Below are positions 33,901 to 47,391 of a stretch of DNA of 64,000 bases, piece after piece; positions within the stretch are counted from its first letter, which is position 1, and each line of letters begins with the position of its first letter. The stretch is from assembly GCA_032821775.1 (NCBI GenBank), contig JAVLRN010000002.1:3658001-3722000 (forward strand), read 5' to 3'. A model generated the notes under the pieces. The model did not search any database, had not been told where the DNA came from, and was given only the letters and a program-made list of their open reading frames with translations. The stretch comes from Sanguinoderma infundibulare. Its lineage: Eukaryota; Basidiomycota; Agaricomycetes; Polyporales; Polyporaceae. The translations under genes were made by a program, and so were the position numbers.

Positions 33901-36124
33901 TTTTCGAGTGCCGGAGGCTGGGGCAGAGATACCTTCGCAGGAACAGGGGCAGGAACGGCAGCAGGAGTGGGAGCAGGCTCAGAGGGCTGCCGCGGTTCGG
34001 GCGGTGGAGACGGAGCAGCCTCAGACGCAGGCGAAGACATGTCCATGTCTGAGTCATCACCGTTCGTCTCAACGGCGTTCTCTGGCGTCGTAGGCACAGG
34101 CGACGCTGAAGAGCTCTCCCGAGGGACAGCATGAGGTGCCCGAGGCGACGAGACAGCCGTGTCAATGGCGAGACTGGGGCGGCTAGACTCTTTGTCGCTG
34201 CTGCTCGCATCTTCTGGAGGCTCAAGAATCGAAGACGCCTGGAGCACGGGAGACGCTGGAGGAGACATGTCCATATCGGACTCATCTGCTGCGCTACCGT
34301 CATCAGCGGCAAGCTTTCCATATACCTTCGACGATTTGATGGGTGGAGATGCTTGAGTAGGAGACTTGGACGAGCGTATGGAGTCCGTCTCAACTGCATC
34401 CCGTGCACCCTTGACCTTGAAGGCAACATCTATCACTGAATAAACTGCTATGGAAAATGAACATACCGGCGATGCTGGTTCGGACACATCCATGTCCTCC
34501 ATCTGACCTCCAGCCAACGTGTCGGCTACTTTCTCTTGGTGTGCAACAAGTTTCGCAGCCGCCTCATCTCCAGCCGGCCTGTTGGCTGCTTGGCTTCCAA
34601 CTGACGCATGGGCCTGTTCCGGTGCCTTCGCCGCTTCTGACGCACCAGTCCTCGTTGGAAACATCAACGGCGCGTCGATGGCCAGCGTTGATGGGACGAA
34701 AGAAGGCGCATTGAACGGACGACGCACTGAAAGCTCGTAAGCAAGCAACCTCTAATATATTATTACAAATAGCACAAACCGTTAAACTGGGCATTATTAG
34801 TCGGACGTGCCGGTGTCTGCTTTGGCAGAGCGACCTTCAAAGGCGTAGAAGGAGTTTTCTTATCACCTTCGTCTGTTACTGGCGGCGCTTGAGGAGCTGG
34901 CGGTTGGGAAGGGACAGCGCTTGGGGTGGGAATGGAGACCGGCTGGCGGGTCTGAGGTTGAGAAGGAGGTGTAGACGGAGGCGCAGCTGTGGGCTGCGAT
35001 GGTTGGACTTGCGTTGCATTCACAGAGCCAGTGTTGGACGAACGCGGCGGTGAACGTGACCGTGTTTTCGAGGGCAACACGCTTGCAGGTATTGGGATAC
35101 GAAACGGCTCCAAGACAGGTTTCCGCGGAGAGAGGGCCTCGAGGTGAGGAAGTTCTGGCGACTCTTGCTTTGTCACGATGGACGCAGGTACAAAGCTTGG
35201 GGCCGAATGGCTAGTACTGCGAGGAGATGCAGGACTGACCGACCTTTCACCACCTCGGCCCAACCGTTCAGGACTCATCGCGTTGTTCGAAAATGAACCG
35301 GGTCGCTGATCACGAGGACCACCGCCGTCGCCATACAAATCCTCCGCGCCCCAATGTTGATCGTCGTCGTATGGGGGTGGTTGATAAGGCGGTTGAGAAG
35401 GAGGTGTAGGTTGAGGTTGAGATGGTGGTTGATGATATCCGCGCGACGGGTGCCCATGGAATGAATGCCGCGGTCCGTTCCTGTGACGATTTCGTATCAT
35501 GTTCGGGTTCGGACCCGGAGGCGTATACGGACGATATCTCTCTAGAGCAGGTTGTGACGAATTATAAGGGAAACGACCACGGTTGCGCTCACCATGCGTC
35601 TGCTTCCAGTTATCAGAGGGTTCGAACATTCGATTGGGAGGAGGACGAGGCCCGCCGCCGCGACGATTGTTCCATTGGGGCGGGAATGGAGGACGAGGCA
35701 TTGGCGGTAGGGGAGGCTCTCGGCCGTCCGGACCCGACCACGCAGGAGGGTCTGGCTCTCTCCAGCCTTGAGGCCGCTGCCAACCGTCAGGCTGGGGCGG
35801 TCCTACGCGGTCTGCAAAGGGCGCGCTCGGGGGCGGAGTGGGGAAGAAATCGGGCTCGGGTTTCCAGAAGTTGGGATTGTACTCGTTGGCATATCCATCA
35901 CGGAATGCGGGAGCAATGGGTTCTTCTGGTGGACCGTACCTGTCATAAAACGCAAACGGTGCCGACGGCCCTGGAGGAGGATGTTCGTTGAACGGTGGTT
36001 GCTGCCTCTGCATGGGATACCGAGAAGTGTGAGTGGGAAAAACGGGGTCGGAAGGGCGGGCGCTGACATCGTATGGGAGAGGCATATTACCGGCAAGACG
36101 TCGTTGGTCGGGTTTGTTCGTCAT
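30963..36124 (-). CDS. SNT1: SANT/Myb co-repressor scaffold, Snt1/NCoR-like
   Basis: Exons 36124-34780, 34726-32160, 32098-31900, 31859-31768 and 31697-30963 give 1645 residues. Snt1 is a subunit of the Set3C histone deacetylase complex, related to NCoR/SMRT. The N-terminal 450 residues are Pro-rich and disordered. A long Ser/Pro/Ala/Glu region with an AEPV-type repeat follows. SANT1 is DDWTEQEKKVFIDKYAIHPK with FGIIADYLPNKTPSQCVTYY (about residue 1120), then KRTRRGRNGKQKG. SANT2 is LTALFLKLLAQHGDDFKRIA with SMANKTTIQVAAFYRSH (about 1375). The intron between exons 3 and 4 uses a GC donor and is 40 nt. A 51-nt in-frame stretch starting gtatgttc (about 34449-34399) may be another intron. Paired SANT domains with a basic linker make the assignment strong. 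Confidence 0.88.
33640..33790. repeat. 12-bp coding minisatellite in SNT1
   Basis: Imperfect copies of a 12-bp unit like ggctcggcaaca (plus strand) encode a four-residue Ala-Glu-Pro-Val/Ile/Leu repeat in the disordered central part of SNT1. About ten units are visible with substitutions. Confidence 0.85.
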
Positions 36125-36513
36125 GGGAGACAAAGGTCGGGATACGTGGGGGACTTTTTGTGACAAACGAGAGATGATGAAAAAGACAGCAGCGACCCAA
36201 AAAGCGTTCGTGAATTATGTTAAGCAGTAAAGTTGGGAAGAATACGGCCGCCAGAAGGGTATCTTCAAAGCTCTAGAGAACTGGACAAAGATCACTGCGA
36301 GCGGGAGATGACTGTTGTTTGTCAAGTGCCCCCCATCCCATCCGCCACATCTTCCCTCCAGTTTCATTCTCCGACACCCCTCCGACACGCCCCCTCCCCT
36401 GACGTGCGCCAAGCATATCACACTCCGATCTCATTCATCGCCAGATTCGGGCGCCGACACAATGAGGTGGCGGATGGTCCCCTTCCCGCTCGCTTTTGCA
36501 CCCCAGAAACTTG
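36125..36513. promoter_or_regulatory. Divergent promoter region SNT1/GPI17
   Basis: The two start codons are 389 bp apart and point away from each other. A CT-rich block (36330-36420) precedes GPI17. No clear TATA box. Confidence 0.4.
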
Positions 36514-38474
36514 ATGGCTGCTCTCCACACAGATCCTGCTCAACTCTCCTTCGAACAGCCTCGCACTAGGCGGTATATCATCGCTTCGTATTGGTTAGTT
36601 GCATTGCTTGCCGTCCCTCTATGGTGGAAGACTACTAGCATCGACCGCTTGTCTCTCCCGGCTTCTCGCGTCTACGCCCAACAGAAACGAGAGGTACCAC
36701 TACTCAAGACCTTCAACTGGACACCTGTCTGACGGCTTGTGAGGTCCTCTTCCCCGTGACAGTGAATTTGGAAACAAAAGATGGCGGCAACCCTGCGTCA
36801 ATTGCGCGAGAGGTGCAGGGGCTGCTTCCGATGGACCTGAAGCAGGGGAGTGCAATCGATATTGTGGTAACGTCTGGGAACAAATCGTGAGTTCAGTCGA
36901 CCCTGTGCTTCAAACGTGAGTAATAGAACAATGGTAGAAATGCTGCGTACAACGTCATGCTCGACCGGGGCAACCGTGCACCTGTCGTCCAAGGCAGGGA
37001 ACTGTACTTCGACATGTACCCAGAAGACGATGAGCTGTGTGAGTCCATGTAAACATTTGCCACTGCATTCGCGTGAATCCACATCTCTCGGTGTTCCAGC
37101 ACACGGTGTCTCCGTTACTAGACTAGCAGACACGTTGAATCAACTCCTTGCTCCCTACGGCACCTACTCAGGCTCTGCCATACAAGCACAACGTGTCATG
37201 ACATATGCTCCGCGCTACCGGCTTGCATTCACGTTGTTGAACGAAGATGCCGCGAGCGGCAACGGCGCGCTCTCTTGGGATGTTCAAAAGACTATCCAGA
37301 GTAAGCCCTGTTCACTCCGCCTTGCTGCTCCCGAGGGACTGGACACAACCCATTATTCTCGTCACGCAGACCATATATCTCCTCTACTCGACAAGTTGTC
37401 CGTCCTGCACAACTTCACAATTGAAAGCCAAGTTCAGTTCCATGCTCCTCTTGCTTTTGAGCCGCGAAACATCCAGCACGAAGGAAGTGACTTGTACGGT
37501 CTCACCCACGAAGACCTGACTGTCTTCGTCAACTCTGCAGAGTGGACGCTGTGTACGTAAACAAGCACATAATCCCGATGTGAACCGATCCTAACGTCCA
37601 CACAGCATCAAGTGCCTCCAATGACCCCGTCATCCACTTCGTCCTCTTCATACCCTCGTCGAGGCACAGCCCTCTACACATCCTCGAAGCGTACGGCGAG
37701 CAAGGCACATCTATCAGCGCCTCCAATGCCTTCCTCCTCCCCCAATGGGGCGGCATTGTCCTCCTCAACCCGGCCCATCCGCCCACTTCCTCCTTCCGCC
37801 GCCTCCCCCGCCTCACCCCCTCCGACCTCGACTCGACCTTCAACACCTTCGCCCACCAGCTCCTCACCCTCCTCGGCGTCCCCGGTCTACCCCCCCGTGT
37901 TCATTCTGTTGCCACAGCAGAGGGCGTTTCCAGGGAGCCCTTCACGGATTGGGAGCTCGACGCGCTCCTCCGCCGCCGCGCAATCGAGAACGTCTGGGGG
38001 AGCACCGACACGCTCGCGAGCATCGTCCGGCTCGTTGACCAGATCGAGGGCATGCCTGTCGGCCAGGACGTCAAGGGCGACATCCAGGACGCCCTCTCCG
38101 CGCTTGATGACGTGCGTCACCTCGTCCTCGCTTCTCCCTCTTACTCTGACTATGCGCTGACGAAAAATCTCAATATCCCTCCATCATTTACCCTTCAGGT
38201 GCACGAGACGTCTCGCTCGTCGCCCATCGCGGCGCTCAAAAGCTCCGCCCGCGCGCTGACGCTCTCCTCGCGTGCGTTCTTCAACCCGGGCATGCTCGCG
38301 CTCCTCTACTTCCCCGCGGAGCACAAGTACGCGGTCTACACGCCGCTCTTCGCATCCATCGCCGCGCCCCTCATCGGCGCCGTCCTCCGCGAGCTCGCGG
38401 CGTGGCGAAGGGCTCGGAAAGCGCAGCAACAGCAGCGCCGGCAAGGAGATGGGAGTCACGCAAAGCTAGACTAG
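36514..38474 (+). CDS. GPI17: GPI transamidase subunit PIG-S (Gpi17)
   Basis: Seven exons (36514-36693, 36744-36886, 36938-37038, 37100-37300, 37370-37552, 37606-38111, 38199-38474) give 529 residues. PIG-S is an ER-membrane subunit of the complex that attaches GPI anchors to proteins. A membrane segment (YIIASYWLVALLAVPLWW, about 21-38) is followed by RLSLPASRV, the usual PIG-S start. The lumenal part has VLFPVTVNLET, LPQWGGIVLLNP and FTDWELDALLRRRAIEN. A second hydrophobic segment (about 480-505) is followed by a short basic tail with AWRRARKAQQQQ. Two-membrane-span topology fits. All seven junctions keep the frame; the second exon starts at GTCCTC because the later AG would lose VLFPVT. 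Confidence 0.93.
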
Positions 38475-38818
38475 ACCGGCAGCTGACTAGGACACACCTT
38501 TGAGTAATTTATTGCCGATATCTCGTTGTCGTCGTTGTCCTCGCACGCACGCTGGCAGGTGAGACATCGGAAAGGAGCCAGAGACGCTAGCCGGTAAGCA
38601 TGTTACATCCAAGACCACGCCAATCGATATCGTACAGCACCTCGCGTCATTCGACCTCCCAAACTCCCAGCCCTTCATCCCAAGCTTCCTCACAGGCGAT
38701 ATCGTACAACCCACCTCCCCCCAGCACGTTTCGGTTTCGGCAATCGTCGCATCGTCCACCCCCGCCGTCGAACCCCTCTCCCGCACACCCCCTCTTCTCC
38801 ATCGACCCGTGTCCCCTC
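38475..38818. other. Convergent spacer
   Basis: Lies between GPI17 and the minus-strand microprotein gene; nothing recognised. Confidence 0.45.
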
Positions 38819-39196
38819 TCACACCGCCCGCTGCCTGATGTCCATCTTCTGCATGTACGGGTTCGCGTCCGCCCTCACGTTACCTGCCCGTTCACATTAA
38901 TATTCGTCCTCCACATGAGCGCCCGGCCAAGCAAGTCGAGCGAAAGCGAGCACTCACGGTCCCGCGGCGGCTGCCGCATCGCGTAGAACGCGATCACGCC
39001 CACCGCAGCGACGCCGCCGGCGATAGCGAGCTGCAGACCGTGGCCCACGGGCCCCAGACGGGTCACGCGTGTGAGGAGTGTTGGGTGAGAGATGTCCGGA
39101 AGCGGACGAACAGCGACGAACCATCCTGTTGTTAGGGGGCCGATTCGGCCGCGGAGGAGAGCCACTCCCGCCTCCGGGGGGCATCTTCGAGTTCAT
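38819..39196 (-). CDS. 70-residue single-pass membrane microprotein, unknown function
   Basis: Three short exons on the minus strand (39196-39122, 39030-38958, 38883-38819) join in phase to 70 residues. The N-terminal 25 residues are Pro/Gly-rich and basic (MNSKMPPGGGSGSPPRPNRP). One hydrophobic helix follows (LAIAGGVAAVGVIAFYAM), then a polar, positively charged tail (RQPPRDRNVRADANPY, MQKMDIRQRAV). The donors at 39121 (gttcgt) and 38957 (gtgagt) and the acceptors gtctgcag and cgggcag are good. Each frame is open only across its exon, so chance is unlikely though possible. Size and charge pattern suit a small mitochondrial inner-membrane or ER protein; I do not recognise a family. Confidence 0.6.
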
Positions 39197-40688
<1,492 letters not shown>

Positions 40689-41345
40689 GGCGAGGGTCTA
40701 GGGAACTAGAAGGAAGTCGTAACTGCGAGCCGCAAGTAGCAGCGCACACGATCGGAGAGGATCGCAGGAGAGATGGGTACGATTGCAGAACGCAATATCG
40801 ATCCCAACAGCGCGAAAAAGACAGGGGGTACAGAAAGGAGCATCGAGGACACAGTGAGCACAACGAGGCGAGACAAGGAGCAGACAGGACTTACGGTGTG
40901 CGAGAGCGGGGACGATGGTGGAGGAGATGGTGGAAGACGACAAGGATGAGGAGGCGCTACAGCCGTTGTTTGGCCCTTGCCGCCCTGTTTGGCTTGATTA
41001 CATACCACAACATCCGGGGCAATCCCCGCCCGGCCCCTGCCGCCTCCCGTCTCCACAAAGTACCTGTGCTCCCTCTCCCCTCCTCACAGCATCGCTGACA
41101 CTCGTGTCTTGGGACTAAGCCAGTTGGCAGGTAACAGAGGGCCAAAGCACTCAAAAGTTGTGTTCGCTGTCTCTCGACCTTAGTCCCATGTATAACACCC
41201 CCGTAGGCTCGCCACGATGATAGTTACAAGCTCGAATATTGAAATGATCCCGCGTTACTCTAGAAGATGCTTTGTTCCGGACAACGACACAAAGCCAGCA
41301 TATGGCGGAACCACCTCCCGATAATCAGACCTTGTTGGTAAACAA
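40689..41345. other. Spacer upstream of UBC4
   Basis: About 660 bp; contains the UBC4 promoter and the 3' end of the DUF6535-like gene. CT-rich DNA near 41040-41090. No gene recognised. Confidence 0.5.
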
Positions 41346-43522
41346 TCACGTTAGAGGCGCATTGTAATCATCATGAACGGATGGACGAACCATGGAGTCC
41401 ACTTCGTCTGCCGGGAGGTTGTCTATTTCAACCCTACACCTATTGATGTACTCACTGTCGACTTTTAAATCCAGAAGGGCCTGCCGCAAGGCTCCCTCAA
41501 AGTTCTCCCTGATTTTCTGCCCCAGACGAGCGTCCGCCACTAAGTCGCGAACGCGTTTCACGTTTCCGGTACGAAGGCGCACGATCTCCACGAGGACTTC
41601 GTCGTACTGCTCGCGGCAAAACGTCGGCCACAGGTTGGTCTCGATCAGACCCCCAAAGAATTCCAGGACGTCGCGGGCATCTTGCAACATCGTCTCGGAT
41701 AGGAGCGACTCGTTCCCTTCCTTTCCGAGGGCGTATAGAAAGGGGAGGAGTGCCTTGCGATAGTCGGCGAGTGGCTGCTCCTTGCGATGGTCGACGGGCT
41801 GGGATCGGCTCAAGGTGCGCAGGAGCGTGTGCGATTGCTCGGGCAGGGAGAGAGTTTTCACAGCGGCTTGGTGCCTACGGAGCCATCGCAGGACCGCAAG
41901 TACCACTGTTCGCAACATCGTAATCAGTGGCTGAAGCGGACTGAAAGGCATCAAGAACGCACCCTTCTCCGACTCTAAGATGTCCGCGCACGAGCCAGCC
42001 CGGGTGCTGTCCCAAAGAGATGAGCGCAACGGCGTCAGCGAAATCGAAGACGTCCTTTTTGAACAGTTTGCACTCCAGACGCGACCGGTCGCTGAAATGG
42101 ACGTGCTCCGATCTGCACCGCTTCACCAGGGTTTCCAATAAGCCTAAGCATTCACCGAGCACCGTTTCGGCCGCAGGATGCACCTTGGTGCTAGCGAACC
42201 ATCCACTAGCTCCATCGAGCCTCTCAGGGTCTCTGACCAAGGCAACCTCCAACGCGATGGTAACCAGCCGACAGTGCTCCCGAAGCAGTCGTAGAGGGCA
42301 TGTCCTGCACCATATTGCTGTAAGCACTTTGGATGCGGCGCTAAGGCACTTGAGTACGGCGCGCTCGTTGTCCAGGTCGTACAGGCAGGCTCCCAGGCTA
42401 TAGAAGCCGTCGACATCCCAGGGAGAGATGTAAGCCGTGACGAGCATGTCACTGTCTAGAGAAGTCCCCTTCGAGTCGTCGTCTAGTACGGCGTCGCTCT
42501 CCTCTCGGAGATCAGTATGGTCTACAACACCCGCAGCGAATGCAAGGAAAGCGGTGACATTGAAGAGTGGGGAGATTGGCATCAGCAGAGGTTCCTTGCT
42601 GAAAGGAGTGCGGTTTTCGGGAATACGGTGTAGCGATGGACCTGACAAAGCCGATGGGTTGGAGATGGAGATGACCGAGGAGAAGGCTGCGACCCATACT
42701 GCTCCAGAAACGATCCAGTTTGCTGTCAGAGGGAATATCGCGAACGCCAAGCCGCAGATGAACAGCATATATGCGACGTTCAGAATTGAGAGGAGCCGTT
42801 GGACCAGGCGCCCGAATCGATAATCTCTGTTCAAGCGAAACTGCTGCCGACGCGCCAACTGTCCAGTATCCCCGACGCACTGAGCGACTGCTTGACCGAG
42901 ATACCCATGAACACTGGAGCCAGACTGAAGAGGAGGCCGCTGAACCAGAAGATGTTGGTGAAATGAGAGCAACCAGCGTCTGCATGAGGGATGGAACCAT
43001 GTCAGGCAAACAAATGAACCAAGTATACTTCACAGCAGCACACTCACCTTCTCACTACAATGCCCCGAGGGACAGGGAAGTAATTTGTACGACTCAATGA
43101 TGAGAGGGGTGAGAGTAGCCGCGAACAGGCCAGCCTGAAACATGTCCATGAAATGGGGTTGAGCTGGATTTGAGCTCCCACTGGCACAAAGCCTGAGCGT
43201 GGACTCACGTAAAGCGGGAGTTGGTCTATGTCGGATTTCCACCGCGTGATACGCGCATCACGGTACTCCTTCACAAATTTGCTCGTCGTGCCCCATGCGC
43301 CCTTGACCGTTCTATTGTCGTACTTTTTCAAAATTGCTTCCTTCAGCCCTTTCATGAACTTGAGCTGGTGATGTCAGATGATTTTATCGAGGAAGTGATC
43401 CATCTGGGATCGTGATTCAAACCCACCTGAAGCTTATCACCGCCCTTCTCCACCTCCGCAAGGTCACTTAAGGTCTGCCTAGAGGAGACAACCTGAAGCT
43501 GTCCCTCGGCGATGTCCAGCAT
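41346..43522 (-). CDS. DUF6535-like membrane protein (exon model partly uncertain)
   Basis: Begins MLDIAEGQLQ at 43522. First exons are 43522-43427, 43364-43209, 43134-43044 and from 42979. The family core is seen: YRDARITRWKSDIDQLPLY, AGLFAATLTPLIIESYKLL, and the membrane segment FTNIFWFSGLLFSLAPVFM. A further part follows with YRFGRLVQRLLSILNVAYML and FICGLAFAIFPLTANWIV. The frame changes between about 42,900 and 42,830, either through an intron of some 40-60 nt or through a frameshift. Near 41,990 an intron starting gtgcgcgg links HPGWL to PLITMLRTVVLAV. The C-terminal half is helical and soluble and ends DDYNAPLT. DUF6535 proteins are an expanded Agaricomycete family without assigned function. 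Confidence 0.55.
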
Positions 43523-44876
43523 GAGCGACGTCTAGGCTGATGGATACACGAAGCGGGGATGGGAGATTAGTGGTAACACCTGATATATAAACGAGAAGGA
43601 TTCCAAGATGCCACGTACACGCTACGCGGTATTAAACTAGAAAGAGTAAGACCTCTCTTGCATTGACGGCGTGAAAAATGCCTCCGCCTTCCGGCAACAA
43701 CTAATACTTGTACATCGTAATGTTCGAGGCTTAGGTCAATGGCGTCAACCACAACCTGTGCACTCAGACCGGTAGGACATACCAATTCTGCGTCGGCTTC
43801 AATTCACCGGGCCTAGGTGTTAAATAGTCTGACATGCTTGTACAGATTGACGCTTTGATGTGGGGGTGTTTCGAACACAACTTGGTCCGTCCATGGGGGA
43901 TATATGTCTACCCCTGGTGTCCAAGGGTATCTAGTCAGCCAATCGTGGTCGTATACCGAACCATCCTATCTCCTACCCACCAGGCCGTATTTGACACCGG
44001 CGTGTCCCATTGCATTCCTAGGGCTTGGGTTCAGGTGGGGGGCCAGTATTAAGCCTAGCCAATCTTCACTACTGCAAACATGCCTCGGATTGTCACCAGC
44101 GATGAGGCCGTGCACGCCGGTTACGAGGATCTTCCCTGAGGTGAGTGCAGGCACGGTAAGATTTCGCAGTAGTAATCGGCATTTGATGCGATTGAAAGGA
44201 CTGCCACGAATTCGAGGGAAGAGAAGAGCAAGTTAGTTCAAGTCGACGCTCCTCACCACGGATAAGGACTCACGAAAAACGAACTGTTTGGAGAGACGGA
44301 TGGATACTGCCGCCACATGAAATGACGCGTTCTTTGTTCAAGAGGCACGCCAATTCCGTAGACGAGGCATATGCCATATGCGACCAGTTTCTCGGGCCAT
44401 GAGCTTTGGCGCCCAACCCCGCGCCAACTGTGATCGATGAGCACGTCCTCTCCTGTCCTCTCACGGCTGTTGTCTGCGACGATCCGCGAAGAGCTCTCCT
44501 CGTATCTCGCTGCTTCTGTCGCGTCTTGTGGCCTCAAGCTCAGTCCAATGGCTGCTACACCCGCCGAGAACGTTGCCCATGTGGCGGTCGGCCCCATGTC
44601 TTGGCCCGGCAGACCGGTACAACGTTCGTGGTCCACGCCGTTCCATGTCCCGATAAGTTAGGGGCCCATATGCTCTCCGGTTCTCGCCCATGCAGCACCC
44701 GCTTCAGATCTTACCCCGGCCGACGTGGTCAGTCTGGCCTGCCGTCGACTCATGCCGCCCTCGGAGCTCGTGCCTGGAGCCGTAGAGCATAAATCCCCAA
44801 TCCGCACGACTCCCAAGCTAGTTTTGCTCCCCCATCATCCGATATCCTTCCCGGAGACTGCTCTTCGACCTGCACC
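43523..44876. other. Intergenic region containing a reductase relic
   Basis: About 1.35 kb between the divergent DUF6535-like and deacetylase genes. Besides the relic at 44085-44154, a 127-codon minus-strand frame (44253-44636) is open but resembles nothing I know and overlaps the deacetylase promoter. A cataaat box lies about 90 bp before the deacetylase ATG. Confidence 0.5.
44085..44154 (-). pseudogene. Relic of the 5' end of an NAD(P)-dependent reductase gene
   Basis: Read on the minus strand it gives (V/M)PALTSGKILVTGVHGLIAG, which matches the first 20 residues of the two reductases at 51667 and 53356 (MPAITSGKVLVTGANGFIAG) and is similar at the DNA level. The start codon has become GTG, and similarity ends abruptly after the nucleotide-binding loop. 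It is a decayed, truncated copy, inverted relative to the tandem pair and about 7.5 kb away. Confidence 0.8.
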
Positions 44877-47391
44877 ATGACGTCCCCCAACGGCCTCATC
44901 TGCTTCACCAACTGCCTCTTGCCCCAAGAGGATGGCGCGCTCATCCACAAGGACCTCTGGATTGATGAGAGGCGTGGCGTCATTCTTGACTCTCAGCGAA
45001 CTTTTTTCCTTCGCAAGGAGAGGCCGGACAGGATCATTGACCTCGGTGGGAACATTTTGAGGTGAGTGTATGCGTGCAATCCTGGTGCTGCAGCCGTGCT
45101 GAATCCACGAAACAGCCCTGGCTTCATCGACATCCAGATCAACGGCGCATACAACTTCGACTTCTCCGTGTACGAAGGCGACGACGACGCCTACAAGGCC
45201 GGACTCCGCCTCGTGGCCGAGAGAATCGTCGAGACTGGTGTCACCTCGTGAGTGTACTTCTCATTCTACCCGAGCAGTTGTGCTGAACCGCGCGCGGGCA
45301 GGCTGCTGCCCACTATCATTGTGAGTTTCTAGTGCTTTCCTGCAAGCTCTTCAAGCTTGGCTTCGCGGAAAAGATTGTTCCGTGGGACGCGTTAAGCGTT
45401 CCACCGAACGAGCTTGCATAATGCGCTTCCTTGGGTAAGTGTCTGTGGAATCCCTTTCCGTTTGAGTATCGGGAGGATGCTCTCGGCTTTCAAGGGCGCG
45501 CATTTAGAATTATCACGCGACGCATGCATCCACTGCCCAAGGCATGGGTCTCCTACGCTTCCTGCCTGCGGGCACCGTGCATCATTCCTGACACTGCCCG
45601 CTATCGTCCTCTGTGGTGGACGATGACGTTCCAGGGACTCGTGTATGCGTGCTTTCGTTCCAGGTTTGCTGTTGTACCCCGTCTCCGATGCGTCGTATGG
45701 AGATCAGGACAAACGTGTGCGTAAGGTTTATAGACTCGATATGTGCATCGCTTGTATGCGACATGTCTGTGTATTCCGTCCCCAGCGCAGCCGTTGTTAT
45801 CCGGTATCACGTCGCGTCTGGGCGTATCCCTGCGTCTCAGTCTTGCCCTTCTGTTCCCGTAGCCGAGTGTCTCCGATCGTCTCCCATGCGTTCTTTCCGT
45901 CCAACGAACCCGTTCACTGACCGCACCTTTCCTCTCACAGACCCAAGAACGCTCGCTTTACCCGAAGCTCCTCCACCTTCTCCGCCCATACTCCTCCGCT
46001 AGCTCCGCCACCCTTCTCGGCTGGCACGCCGAGGGGCCGTTCATCCAGTTCGCGAAGCGCGGCGCGCACACACCCCAGTACCTGCTCGCCGCGAAGGACG
46101 AGCTCAAGTCCTTTGAGGATGTCTACGGCACACAGAACATCGCCGTCACCGAGGACTGGCTGATGGCCGGCGAGGGCGACGACGACGCGGTCGGCGTTCG
46201 CGTGATCACTGCCGCGCCCGAGGTTGAGGGCGTGGGCAGCTCCATCGAGGAGCTCTCGCGCCGTGGGATTGTCTTCTCGATCGGACACAGGTCTGTAGCG
46301 CTAACCCCAGCGTCGTTGCAATGAACACGTTGCTCACATTTCGAACGTCCTCCCTGCAGCATCGCGTCTACGAGCCTCGCCACTGCGGCCGTGCAGTCCG
46401 GCGCGCGGCTCATCACGCACCTCTTCAATGCCATGCCCCAGCTGCACCACCGCGACCCGTCCATCATCGGCCTCCTCGGCGCGTCTCCGCACCTCTCCTC
46501 CCCCTCGTCGCCCACCTCGCCGATCTCGCCCTCGTTCCCGAAGGGCGTGCCGCCCGCGTCGGCGCTGCACCGCGTGCCGAGCGCGGTCAGGCGTGCCGCC
46601 GCGGAGAAGGGGCCGCAGGCGACATCGGAGGCGTTCGACGACGTGCAGACGCCTCCTCAGACGCCCGTCTTACGCGGACAGGACGTCGACGCGGTCGAAC
46701 TGGGCCTGCAGAAGGGTAAGGTGGCGGACCTGTCGTTTGAGCGGCCATTTTACGAGATGATCGTCGACGGGATCCATTCGCATCCCAACTCTGTCCGGGT
46801 GTGTGTCCGTTTACGGTGTGAGAGGTGCGGGGGAGAGAGCTGACGCGTCGGTGGATGTTTTAGCTAGCGTACTCGTCGTACCCGGACGGCTGCGTGCTGA
46901 TCACGGACGCGATGAAGATTTTGGACCCGAACCTGAAGGACGGCGTGCACGAGTGGCGGGACGGGAAGCGGTTCGTCAAGGCCGGCGACAAGCTCTACCT
47001 CGAGGGCACCGACACCCTCGCCGGAAGGTGCGGCGCATGCTCCTACGTCCCCTCTCTCCCCACCATTGTGCTTTGCTATCTGAGCTCACATGGGGGACAC
47101 ATGCGTAGTGTCGTGACCCTCGACAAGTGCGTGCGCAACTTTTCGCGCTTCACGGGCTGCTCGCTCGGTGAGGCGATCAAGTGCGCGACGTACAACCCTG
47201 CGAAGTGAGCGATTTGTCACAATGAGTCGAGGGCCACACTGACACCACACGATAGGTGCCTCGGTATCGAGCACAAGAAAGGCACGCTCCGCCCGGGTGG
47301 GGACGCCGACCTCGTCGTGCTCGACCGCAAGGGCAAGGTTCTCAGCACCTGGGTGCGCGGTCGCGAAGTCTGGAAGAAGCAGTCGTCGTAG
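44877..47391 (+). CDS. nagA: N-acetylglucosamine-6-phosphate deacetylase
   Basis: Eight exons (44877-45061, 45116-45247, 45302-45320, 45941-46290, 46360-46798, 46864-47027, 47109-47204, 47256-47391) give 506 residues. It removes acetate from GlcNAc-6-phosphate in chitin and amino-sugar catabolism; cytosolic amidohydrolase. Seen: [17 protein letters not shown], the metal-binding GWHAEGPF (about 140-146), [16 protein letters not shown] (about 249), [10 protein letters not shown], and ITDAM with the catalytic aspartate (about 390). It ends [21 protein letters not shown]. Residues about 270-355 form a Ser/Pro-rich insertion that bacterial enzymes lack, which explains the length (family about 380-410). 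The third intron is 620 nt; the third exon is only 19 nt. Confidence 0.95.

Noticed and set aside
44253..44636. 127-codon minus-strand frame between the reductase relic and nagA
   Set aside because: No family resemblance, overlaps the nagA promoter, and could not be extended by splicing.
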